Positions 10,501 through 21,300 of a DNA stretch of 64,000 nucleotides are shown piece after piece. Under the pieces are notes generated by a model that saw only the letters and a list, made by a program, of their open reading frames with translations, searched no databases and was not told where the DNA came from. This DNA comes from Costus lasius (lineage: Eukaryota > Streptophyta > Magnoliopsida > Zingiberales > Costaceae): NCBI GenBank assembly GCA_027563935.2, contig JANVAS020000231.1, positions 17,130,001-17,194,000 of the forward strand. The letters are read 5' to 3'. Every line of letters starts with the position of its first letter. Positions within the stretch are counted from its first letter, which is position 1. Made by a program: the position numbers and the translations under genes.

Positions 10501-12183
10501 TGTTGGGGTATGCCCTTAAGGCTAATGTTTGAGGCCTGTGGGAATGTAACAAGTATCATGTAATAAACTATTATGTTTATAAAGGCATGGTTGTTATTCA
10601 GTTAGTTACATTGTCTGCTGCAATATATGTTCTTCTGAATAATGTCTCAAAGCTGTTCAGCTGGGCTGACATGCTGTTATGTCCTTAGTCGATGTATCTT
10701 GGTGAACATGAGACAACCTTGATATGGTTAAGACTAATATGTGTTCTGATCTTATAGGATGCTTCGAGCATGGAATAAGATGTAGACTCATGGGTACATG
10801 GGATGTACTGGACAGACCCTACTAGGATGTTCAGTTGTTTGTCACAACGTGAATATTCCTTGTATAAGACAAGTGGCACATTTCCTCTGACTTGAGATCA
10901 CTTGTGTTTTCTAAATGATGATTGTCATTATTTTGAGTTAGTTCAATATCATTTGAAACATAATGATTATAGACTATCTTGGATGGTGAGCTTGAGTCAG
11001 GTTAGGGCACTAGTGATAGACATAGGATTGCCGTCTCCTTGTTTAAGGAGTGTGATGTTCTAAAGGGGCCCCCTGGATGAGATGATTGAGAGAGTGTATG
11101 GCCATACCCAGGTGACAGTGTTCATCTGATCTAATCATGCTCATCATATTGGAGTTACAAGTTTGACAGACTTGTCCAATAAGAACATCCAGTGGCAAAG
11201 GAAATATGTATGCTTTGTGAAATGATTCACACTTGTGCTATGGTTTGGGTGTAGTCTTGGAAGACTCTTTCCTTTATATCGGGAGACAGTGATGTGTTGC
11301 TAGATACCCCTCACTGATCGTGATAATGTGAATTATCGTTACCGACATTTAAAGGAAACCCTTAGGGTCGCACAATTTGATGATATGGCTTACTTAAGTC
11401 AGATCGTGTGGACTGAATTGTTTGGGTTCAGTTTTAAGGGATTTAATCTCTGATTGTAAGTGAGATCTGGTCTGATCATGTTTGATTGATTAGGGCTTGA
11501 GATCGGTAAGCTTCGATTGAGAGAATGGATGCCAGATCGGTCAGATCAGGGGCATTAAAGAGATCGACGGTTAGATCTAAAGCCTTAGGGTTTATTTGAT
11601 CTAGGCCTTGTCGCTTGGCTTGGTTGGTTCTTAAACCGAACCAATTGAACCAGCTCACTAAAAGAGCGCTTGGTTAATAGGGAGAGGAGTGGGCGACGAG
11701 TTCACATAGCGTGAACGTTGGGATGAGGAGAGGTTACTATTTTTAGTAACCATGATCTCCATGTCGAGTGGGCGCTCATCCGAAATAGAGTATTCTCTAT
11801 TTTCGCCAATTCACTTATTCCTCTCGCAAGTTTTTCCTCTCGACTTGGTGTGCGGCGACGCTTGAAGGTTGAGGAGGATTCGGCCAAGGAGAAAGACATC
11901 TCTTTTCCCTTCACTCGACAAGGACCTCTTGGAACCTTGCTAGCACAAGGAGCACCAAGAGAGATAGCAACATCATCTTGTGTGTGACGACAAGGAGAAG
12001 ATCTACTTTGATCTTTGCTTCCAAGGAAACATCTTTCCATGGCGATGGTATGAATGTTTTCTTATTGTTATCAAGTTGATCTTTTGCATGCGTATCGATC
12101 TTATAACCCTAATTCCGCAAGAGAATAATTTTTATGCGCCATATGCTCTAAGGGTTATGCTCCCCCATGAAGGGGTTCTTTCA
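10501..12183 (+). repeat. 3' LTR of copia H
   Basis: It is 1683 bp, starting TGTTGGGGTATGCCC and ending GGGGTTCTTTCA. A TTTATATCGGGAGACAG stretch near 11273 is the likely TATA region. The stem GATAATGTGAATTATC lies at 11322-11337. A CCCC...GGGG stem lies just inside the inner end. Confidence 0.85.
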
Positions 12184-12280
12184 TGATGGCCCAGTCGTAG
12201 TCCAGAAGGCCTTGTTGCAGCCCATATGGCCCAGCCCATGCGCTAGCTTCAGATTCCCTCATCTACTTTAGTTGGTAGTA

Positions 12281-12400
12281 GTTAGTATGAGTTAGTTAGT
12301 ACTTGCATCAGCATGCTTGCATCAGCAGCATCTTGACTACGTTAGTATGAGTTAGTTAATGCTTACATTAGTATGCTTTCATCAGCAGCATCTTGACTAC
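12281..12400 (+). repeat. Two 60-bp tandem repeats upstream of a TATA box
   Basis: Copies 12281-12340 and 12341-12400 both start GTTAGTATGAGTTAGTTA and end CATCTTGACTAC, with several substitutions between them. Confidence 0.85.
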
Positions 12401-12423
12401 TTTTAGTTAGTTAGAGTAGGTAA

Positions 12424-12504
12424 TCATGCTTGTGCTGTGTTATTCCCTAGTCATACTTGTGGTGTGATATTCCCTAGCCATGTGTATGGTGTGATATTCC
12501 CTCC
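12424..12504 (+). repeat. Three 27-bp tandem repeats upstream of a TATA box
   Basis: Units are 12424-12450, 12451-12477 and 12478-12504, each ending in TATTCCCT. They stop 7 bp before the TATA box, as promoter-proximal enhancer repeats would. Confidence 0.8.
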
Positions 12505-12510
12505 CTTGCT

Positions 12511-12520
12511 CTATAAAAGG
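12511..12520 (+). promoter_or_regulatory. TATA box of the LTR-like sequence
   Basis: CTATAAAAGG, with repeats directly upstream. It probably served the LTR's own transcription. Confidence 0.5.
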
Positions 12521-13029
12521 GAGTGGAGACTAGTTGTTTCTTTAGCTTACTAGTTTGCTTCTTAGTTGTAGCCTCCAAGTGAGTGGGAGCCTACTAAGTT
12601 CCTCGTGGTAGCTTCGAGTGAGGATTGAGTGGTTGTAAACGCGGCTGGGCTGCCTGAGTGACTTGCACTCTGAGGGTGCTCCACGCTTGATGTTTTGAAT
12701 CAAAGTTACGAGGTAGATGCTACCTCTTCCTTTCCGATTGCTGTGCTCACATTGGTATTGCTTGCTTGTGGATGTGCCCAGGATGGACGGTTGAAGCTAG
12801 ACCTGTCACTCCACTATGTTTGCTCGCTGCTGCGCTTGCTCGAGATTGGCTCGCGTGAGAGGCTAGTAGTTTATTTCAGTTGTCGTGGTTTCTTGGTGCT
12901 TCCGGTATTACTCAAATAGTATTCTGCTCGGTTTTCATTGTGTTTTCATTGAACGGTTTTTTCTCCGTGTGCTTTTCTTTTCCCTCGTCTAACGCCCTCT
13001 CACGTTTTCTGCATCATATGTTCCGCCAC

Positions 13030-13420
13030 CGTAGAGTACGGCATATAAGGACCACCCCACCTACAACACGCTCCATCACTACGCCAATAGTGAAATCGCT
13101 CGCATCGCACATGAATTCGAATGATAACTCTAGTTAGGTGGTTGAATGATCGGTGGAGATATTAGAGCTTGCTTTAGTGTATCAAATGTCGTCATGCAAT
13201 TTTGATCAAAGTAAAATTCAACATCCTTAGCAAGTAAGTTCATGAGAGTTTGTGCAATTTTGGAAAAGTCCTTTATGAAACATTTGTAAAACCTAGCGTG
13301 CCCTAGGAAACACCAAATTCCTTTGACTGATGTTAGTGGATCCATCTTTTCAATCACTTGAACTTTTGCACGGTCCACTTCAATCCCTTGTTCAGAGATA
13401 AGATGTTGATGGAGTAACAA
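13030..13420 (-). pseudogene. Athila RT/RNase H fragment
   Basis: The 96-codon ORF 13420-13130 (LISEQGIEVDRAKVQVIEKMD, FLGHARFYKCFIKDFSKIAQ) matches the RT thumb and connection of element I. Past its stop, the same minus-strand frame continues toward 13050 as EFMCDASDFTIGVVM, matching the start of RNase H (CDASD). It is an isolated relic with no LTR, gag or catalytic RT core, more diverged from element I than F's gag is. Confidence 0.75.
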
Positions 13421-14030
13421 TAGGTAGGAGGGCCCTTAGTGCCATACTCTATGGTGTTACACAAAGCACGGAGAAGCGAAAGACGGTCTTTTAGATGATA
13501 GAAAAGAAAACACTCAGAAATATAGCAGGGAAACATAATGAAATCGGTGACAAACTCATTTCGGGGCAACACAAAGGCAAGAAAACACAACGGCACTCAA
13601 CTACAGGAATTACGCTCACTAACCTATTAGCAAATTTCAAGCTCAGTATGTTTAGGGGCAGAAGGCTTACGGGGTTCAGCTCGTGTGCCTATATCCTGAA
13701 ATCGCACTAAGGAAACAACAAGAATACATGCTTCCGATGAATGGATACTCGTGGGGTCAAGGGATGAAAATGGAATTGTAGTGACACAAAAACACAATGA
13801 ACGTTGAAAGACAGGTGAACCTGACCCACTAGAGGCAGTGGGATTTACTTTTGCAAAGTTGGAACAAGGCTAGAAATACAACGAGGAATCGAGGCTCCGA
13901 CCAGGACTCATATAAACACCGGAATCGAAACACCAGCCACGATCCCCAAATGTTGGAGGCTCTCGCAGCTTACCAGGAGAACTCTACCTCTAAAGAGAAC
14001 TAAGGAACTAAGCAGCCTAACATCTGTTGG
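13421..14030. other. Unassigned sequence
   Basis: I recognise no coding region, repeat or structural feature. ORFs here are short and show no known motif. It may be an older element remnant. Confidence 0.4.
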
Positions 14031-14698
14031 GACACCCTGGGGATATTTTACAATTTTTCATAGAGATTACAATACAAACATAGAAGAATAATATCCCCGA
14101 AACAGGCCGGTCCCAAAAACCCGGTGAAGATCGTCTTGCGAGGGAGTCGACACGATGAGATAGTAAGTACCTAGAGCAAGAAGAGGCCGATGTCAAGGTA
14201 GGCCCTCAAGTGTTCACCCTTTGTTGTCTCATGCACATGGATGCCTCGAGTCCTCTTCTTCCATGCCCGGTGCTAGCCTCGGGAAGAAGATCCAAGCCTT
14301 AGGTCACCTTCTTCTTCCGCCACCTTCAACAAGATGCGCCAATGGAAGAAGAAGGAGGGAGTTGTTGACGCCAAGCTTTAGCCTGCTCTTCTATGTATGC
14401 GCTTTCTTCTAGAGAAGAAGCGCCAAGAGAAGATGTAATGGGGACGAAGACACCGAGTCCTATCCCTCCTTATGCCAAGAGGAAGAGGAGAAGGAGTGAT
14501 GACTTGCGGCCACTTGATGGAATACTTGCGCCAACTTGGTTCTCGCCCTCAAGTATGCTCATGCTAGTTGAATTAATTATTATAGCTCTCCCATATACAA
14601 GTGTATATATATAGCAATGGGTGGCAACACAAGGGGATAGGTGCAACCCTCATGAATAGATGCGGCTAGGGCAATGGGGACTGGGCGGCTAGGGTTTG
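14031..14698 (-). repeat. LTR-like fragment M (left part), target of element G
   Basis: It begins TGTTGGGACACCC. On the minus strand it carries a TATA-like stretch (CTATATATATACAC, about 14602-14615). It is the left flank of element G, whose right flank (39211-40499) looks like a diverged copia LTR. I infer that G split one LTR, but the outer ends and TSD of M were not found. Confidence 0.4.
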
Positions 14699-16387
14699 TG
14701 ATGTAGGACGGGGGTCTAAAACATTCAAACAACGATTTTCAAAATCCGTTTTGATACATAAGTAGATAATAAGGGAAAATCAGATTTAAACTAACGAGAT
14801 TTTGAGAAACTATTTTTTTTTGTATTTTATAATAGTAAAGGAAAACCCGGGACTACAACTACTAAAAGCAGTAAATGCTGAAATTAAACTTACAGAGCGA
14901 CCCTTGAGAAATGAAGGATCGTATCACCCCGTTCTTCACCGGTCCAACTTTGATGGAAGGTGTAGAAATGGTTGAGCATTACACGCAAACACACAAAGGG
15001 ATCCGGACAAGTCTCGGATTCATATTACACACTCAAATCAAGGGGGAGGCTAATCCTCACAAGTTCCCTTGCTAATATGAAATCTAACTAGAAGAGGGGG
15101 GGGGGGAAGAGAAGAGGAGATGCGCCACCAATTTGCTTGTCCTCCTTGTGCCAACTACAAAATTAAAGAGTAGTGTAGATGCTATTCGGATCACAAGAGG
15201 AAACAAAACAAAGGAAAAGGGAGAAACTTAGCTTGCTTGGTTTGAAGATCCCTCCTTCTTGTTCCTTGCGCATCATGTCCTCTTGGAGAGTTTCTTGGTG
15301 TCAAGAGGGAAGTTATGAGGTGAAGAGCTCTCGGCTAGAAGATGCAAGGGAGGAGTCTTCTTAGAATTTTGGTGGAGAAGATGGAACAAGAAGGGCTCAG
15401 CCTTGGAAGAAATATTACTACTACTACTAATGGCGACACTAATGTTTACCTAGGAAACTAGTAGACAATTCTCATTTCATCAAAGCTACGAAAATACATG
15501 AGGAAGGCTACATTTATAGGCAAGGTAGAGGGTGGGCAAGGTGGTCATTTGCCCCTTAGGCACCACTTACAAAAACGGAGAGAAAAATTCAGCATTTAAT
15601 TGAAGGTGTGAATGCAATTAAGAGTGTAGATCCTTTCTTTCTTTGGTGAAGCCTCTATGGAATTTCTTTGAATTTCGAATGAGGCTCCTTGTTGGTGGCG
15701 ATATGGCCTCCTTCCTTATTGGTTGTGGGCGCATGAATGAAGAATTCAAAATTTGAATTCCTTCCACAAAAGCTTGGGCGGCAATATAAGATGGTAAGTC
15801 TTCATAAATGACTTCCTTTGATTTTGGATCTTGATGGATGATGGATTCGAATTCTTCCCTTGCTTGGGCTGGTGTGTTGGCACCTATTCCTTGGATGGAT
15901 AGTTGAGGTGGCTGATTATATCAAGGAGGGGGCGCCCAACAAAGATAGAGGCTGAGTTGGCAAGTGAGCTCATCAACACTTTGAGTTGCACTTTGAGTTG
16001 CACTTTGAGTTGAAGGGGTTGAAGTCTTCTTTCCTTTCTTGAGCTGAACTTGTTGAGTGGAACTTGAGCTGACCTTGGAGTGGAGCTTGAGCTGACCTTT
16101 AGCTTGAATGACCTGCCAAAAATATAACCAATGCAAGGATGCACTATCCTACCATGATGCAAAGTACATAAGAGCTACATGCATTACAATGCACAACCTA
16201 CTACAATTGGACTTGCCATAATTGACTATATGATGCATGGCTTTATTTGAAAGCTTAAACTAACCTAAATGCCATGAAATGCAATGCAAAACAATAGAAA
16301 GCAAGTGAGCTCTAGGTGAACCCAAGTTGAGGAGGTTTCCTCCGAGCCCAAGCATGTCTCTTCAAAGTAGGGCTGCTGCCTCCATCA
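14699..16387 (-). repeat. 3' LTR of element G
   Basis: It is 1689 bp and ends CTCCATCA. It has a run of 11 G (15096-15106) where the 5' LTR has 16, and three copies of the 12-mer CACTTTGAGTTG (15977-16012) where the 5' LTR has two. ORFs inside (such as 15179-15364) are LTR shadows. Confidence 0.85.
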
Positions 16388-16641
16388 GCTCTCCCTGGGT
16401 TGAAAAAATTCTCCTCTAGAGAATTGTCCTTGTACCCTTGGAGTAACATAGGGGCGGCCTTATCAAGTTCTTCCTCAAAGAGCCAGTCCTCATCACCATT
16501 GAAGAATCTAACTCTGTAAGTCACTTGTATCTCTTCAGTGGTCAGTTGGGTTTGAATCCCAATGATAGCCTCAATCTCTAGCTCATGGTTGACATTTGAA
16601 TCAGGCATAAAGAGGGGCTCTTGGTAGAGAGGGGGATCCTC
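16312..16641 (-). pseudogene. 3' part of G's ORF: chromodomain-like tail
   Basis: The minus-strand frame continues without a break from the ORF ending at 25785 once copia A and one TSD copy are removed. It contains VTYRVRFFNGDEDWLFEEELDKA and PMLLQGY, resembling the later strands and helix of a chromodomain (V.W.....W.....L..A..LL..Y). In chromoviruses this domain follows integrase and directs insertion to chromatin. The frame ends inside the 3' LTR (about 75 bp in), as is common for gypsy ORFs. The domain call rests on a short pattern only. Confidence 0.55.
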
Positions 16642-18350
16642 TGTAAGTACCCCTTAACATGGGGGGTCCCCTTCTAGGGGGAGCGCAAACCCTAATACCA
16701 TGCACTTTAAAGCTTTGCATGAGCGGAAGTAGGGTTAAGGATCGCATGTATGATTGAATGATCAACTTAAAACTATGATTGAATGAAAGATGCGATTCAT
16801 ACCAATGCCATTAGAAGATGACGCCTTGGATCTAAGAGAGCAACGAAGATCTCCTCCTTAGGACGCGCACACAAGATGAGGAAGCGCTTACTATCTTGGT
16901 GCTCCTTGTGCTAGCAAGGCTCCAAGAGTGTCTTTGATCGATTGCAAAGGGAAAGGAGAGATTTCTTCTTGGCGTTTTTCTCTTGTCGCCTTGGACTTTC
17001 TCCACACGAGAATGCCACTTCCAAACCAACCCCAAGAGGCGAGAAAGGCGTGAAGAGACCAAAGAGGAGCGACGTGAGATCATGGCAACGTTCGAGAGGT
17101 GCTATCCAAAAATAGCATGCCACATCTCTACGTGCGATCTTAGGATTCACCCCAATCGCAAATGCCACATCAGCATTGAACCATGCGCTCATTCAAGAGC
17201 TGGTTCAAAGCGATTTGGTCCGCTAACCAAATAAACCAAGAAATGAGTGCAGATCAAAATAAACCCTAAGGCTCTCAATCTGACCGTCGATCTCTCAATG
17301 CTTCTGATCTGACTGATCTAGCATTCATTCTCTCGATCGAAGCTTACCGATCTCAAGCCCTAATCAATCAAACATGATCAGACCAGATCTCACTCACAAT
17401 CAGAGATTTAATCCCATTAAACTGAACCCAAACAATTCAGTCCACACGATCTGACTTAAGTAAGCCATATCATCAAATTGTGCGACCCTGAGGGTTTCCT
17501 TTAAATGTCGGTAACGATAACTCACGTTATCACGACCAGTGAGGGGTATCTAGCAACACATCACTGTCTCCCGATATAAAGGAAAGAGTCTTCCAAGACT
17601 TCACCCAAAAACAGCACAAGTGTGAATCAATTCACAAAGCATACATATTTCCTTTGCCACTGGATGTTCTTATTGGACAAGCCTGTCAAGCTTGTAGCTC
17701 CAATATGATGAGCATGATTAGATCAGATGAACACTGTCACCTGGGTATGGCCATACACTCTCTCAATCATCTCATCCAGGGGGCCCCTTTAGAACATCAC
17801 ACTCCTTCAATAAGGAGACGGCAATCCTATGTCTATCACTAGTGCTCTAACCTGACTCAAGCTCACCATCCAAGATAGTCTATAATCATTATGTTTCAAA
17901 TGATATTGAACTACCTCAAAACAATGACAATCATCATTTAGAAAACACAAGTGATCTCAAGTCAGAGGAAATGTGCCACTTGTCATATCCAAGGAATATT
18001 CACATTGTGACAAACAATTGAACATCCTCGTAGGGTCTGTCCAGTACATCCAATGTACCCATGAGTCTACATCTTATTCCATGCTCGAAGCATCCTATAA
18101 GATTAGAACACATATTAGTCTTAACCATATCAAGGCTGTCTCATGTTCACCAAGATATATCGACTAAGGACATAATAGCTTGTCAGCCCAGCTGAACAGC
18201 TTTGAGACATTATTCAGAAGAACATATATTGCAGCAGACAATGTAGCTAACTGAATAACAACCATGCCTTTATAAACTTAAGAGTTTATTACATGATACA
18301 GATACATTCCCACAGGCCTCAAACATTAGCCTTAAGGGCATACCCCAACA
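16642..18350 (-). repeat. 3' LTR of copia A
   Basis: It is 1709 bp. On the minus strand it starts TGTTGGGGTATGCCC and ends GGGGTACTTACA. It contains the stem GATAACTCACGTTATC (17516-17531) next to the likely TATA region (CTTTATATCGGG, minus strand, about 17570-17585). Confidence 0.95.
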
Positions 18351-18370
18351 ATCTCCCACTTGCACTTAAT

Positions 18371-21300
18371 CTAATGGTTGAGAAATCTCAAACCCATATT
18401 ATTACAGTGCTTCTCATGCTTCTGCTGCGCCAGAGGCTTGGTAAGCGGGTCTGCCAGATTGTCATCTGTATGAACCTTGCATACTTTGATCTCGCCACGA
18501 TCTATGATCTCCCTGATCAAATGAAACCGTCTCTGTATGTGCTTGGACTTCTGGTGCGACCGTGGTTCCTTTGCTTGTGCGATTGCTCCAGTGTTATCAC
18601 AAAAGATAACCAAAGGATCTGCACTCGAAGGAACAACACCAAGTTCTCTCACGAACTTACGAATCCACACTGCCTCCTTGGATGCTTCCGAGGCTGCAAC
18701 ATACTCGGCTTCTGTTGTGGAATCAGCAACAGTTGACTGTTTGAAACTTTTCCACACCACTGCACCTCCATTCAAGCTAAAAACATAGCCTGATTGCGAT
18801 CGGAAATCATCCTGGTCAGACTGGAACGAAGCGTCAGTATATCCTTCAATACTGAGTTCTTCCTGACCACCATATATCAAGAACATATCTTTGGTCCTCC
18901 GCAGATATTTTAAAATGTTCTTGACTGCAATCCAGTGCGCCATACCTGGATTACTCTGGTAACGACTGGTCACGCTTAACCCGTAAGCGACGTCTGGGCG
19001 AGTACACAACATCGCATACATAATGGATCCAATAGCCGAAGCATAAGGCGTATTGTCCATTTCATCTTTCTCAGTCTGTGTTTGTGGACACTGACTCTTC
19101 GAAAGATTCAGACCATGTCTGACTGGAAGATATCCTCGTTTAGAATTCTCTAAATGAAATCTCTCCAGGACCTTATCGATGTAAGTACTCTGGCACAGCC
19201 CGAGAAGCCTCTTAGATCTATCCCTGTAGATCTTCACACCTAACACATAGGCTGCTTCTCCTAAATCTTTCATCTGGAAACATTTCCTCAGCCATGCCTT
19301 AACAGCATGCATTTCAGGAATGTCGTTTCCAATGATCAAGATGTCATCGACGTAGAGGACTAGGAAAGTAATCACGCTCCCACTAAACCTCTTATACACA
19401 CACGGGTCATCATCGTTCTTGATGAAACCAAATTCAGTAACTGATTCATCAAAACGAATATTCCAGCTTCTCGATGCTTGTTTAAGTCCATAAATAGACT
19501 TCTTTAACTTGCATATCTTATGACGATCTGCTGGATTAGTGAAACCTTCTGGTTGTGTCATATACACATCCTCATCCAGATTTCCATTAAGGAAAGCTAT
19601 TTTCACATCCATTTGCCAAATCTCATAATCGTAATATGCAGCTATCGCGAAAAGAATCCGAATAGACTTAAACATGGCTACTGGTGAAAAAGTTTCATCA
19701 TAATCTATACCATAGATTTGTTTGAAACCTTTCGCAACTAGCCTGCCTTTATAGGTAACCACGTTACCATCCATGTCAATCTTCTTCTTGAAGATCCATT
19801 TACAGCCTATAGGGATAACTCCCGGAGGCGGATCAACCAAATCCCAAACTTGGTTATCTGACATGGAGTCCATCTCGGCGCGCATAGCTTCAAGCCATCT
19901 CGCTGACTCCGGTCCACTGACCGCATCCGCATAAGTAAGGGGTTCATCATTGTCAATGATGTAGACTCCGTCATAGCGCTCAGGCTGTCGACGAATCCTT
20001 CCCGATCTTCGCGGTTCCCGTGATATCTGAGCCTCAGGTTGTTCAATAACCTGTTCTACCGGCTCAGGCTCATCCAACTGTGCTTGACTACTTTGTCCTT
20101 CGTCTGGATTCTCATCCAGCTTTATTTCTCTCCCACTGGCCTCTTGCAGAAGAAACTCCTTCTCAAGAAATATGGCCGTCCGAGCAACAAAAACCTTGTT
20201 CTCCTTGGGATCGAAGAAATAATAACCCTTAGTTTCCTTAGGGTAACCGACAAAGATACATTTGTCAGATCTGCTCTCTAGTTTCCCAGAGGCGAGCTTT
20301 TTGACATAAGCCTCGCAACCCCAGATCCTGATAAATGTCAAGCTTGGCTGTTTCCCATACCATAATTCATATGGCGTCTTTGAAACTGCCTTGGATGGCA
20401 CTCGGTTTAGTACCTTTGCAGCTGTTTCCAGTGCAAAACCCCAAAAGGAGTAAGGAAGAGTAGCCTGACTCATCATAGAACGAACCATATCAAGTAACGT
20501 TCTATTTCTCCTCTCGGACACACCATTCCATTGCGGTGTTCCTGGTGGAGTGAGCTGTGAGATAATCCCACACTCCCTTAGATAGTCAGTAAATGCATGA
20601 CTTAGGTATTCACCACCTCGATCAGAACGAAGTGCCTTGATATTTCGGCCTAGCTGATTTTGTACTTCATTTTTGAACTCTTTGAACTTGTCAAAAGATT
20701 CACTTTTATGTCTCATTAAATAGACATACCCATATCTACTGAAATCATCAGTAAAGGTAATGAAGTACTGATAGCCACCTCTGGCATGTTTACTAAAAGG
20801 CCCACACACATCACTGTGTATAAGGTCAAGTAAACCTGAAGCCCTTTGACCTTTGTGAGGAAAAGGTGACTTCGTCATTTTACCCATTAAACAAGCTTTG
20901 CATGTATCAATCCCCTTGTAGGAGAAAGATCCCAGCAGTCCATTATCATGCAACCGCTTAATGCGTTTCTCGTTAATATGGCCCAAACGACTATGCCATA
21001 GCAAGGTGCTGTCATCAGCAAACTTGGCTTTCTTAATATCAACATTTTGTATAGAACTTTCCATGTCCAACATGAATAACCCATTATTAATTGAACCAGT
21101 TGCATAAACAATATTATCATATGACAAAACACACTTTGAAATATTGCATTCAAAGGAAAATCCCTTCCTGACAAGAGCAGGAATGGAGATAATATTTTTA
21201 GTTATACTGGGAACAAAGTAACAACTGTTTAGTTCCAATACAAGTCCAGATGGTAAAGAAATAAAGTAGTCTCCTACAGCAACAGCAGCAACCCGTGCCC

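Larger units (their letters stand above)
9385..12183 (+). mobile_element. Copia H: 5'-truncated Ty1/copia element
   Basis: This is a member of the same family as A, B and C. It lacks the 5' LTR, leader, gag, protease, integrase and the first part of RT. It starts abruptly at about 9385-9388, where full copies have the codons after QASRSW, and joins element I's LTR directly. It ends with a complete LTR at 12183. No 5' TSD can exist because the left end is lost, so the junction looks like a deletion. Confidence 0.85.
12184..13016 (+). repeat. Unassigned LTR-like sequence with promoter-proximal tandem repeats
   Basis: The stretch begins TGATGGCCCAG and a CATCA occurs at 13012-13016, but no matching TSD was found, so the ends are provisional. 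It holds two 60-bp repeats, three 27-bp repeats and a TATA box (CTATAAAAGG, 12511-12520) followed by a GAGACTAG start-like region. This U3-repeats-then-TATA layout is typical of a plant LTR. No internal coding region of its own is attached. Confidence 0.45.

Noticed and set aside
17654..18167. Small ORFs (62-64 codons) repeated at many sites in copia LTRs
   Set aside because: The same ORFs appear on whichever strand the LTR lies, carry no known motif, and vary in frame and length. They are chance frames in a repeated LTR.
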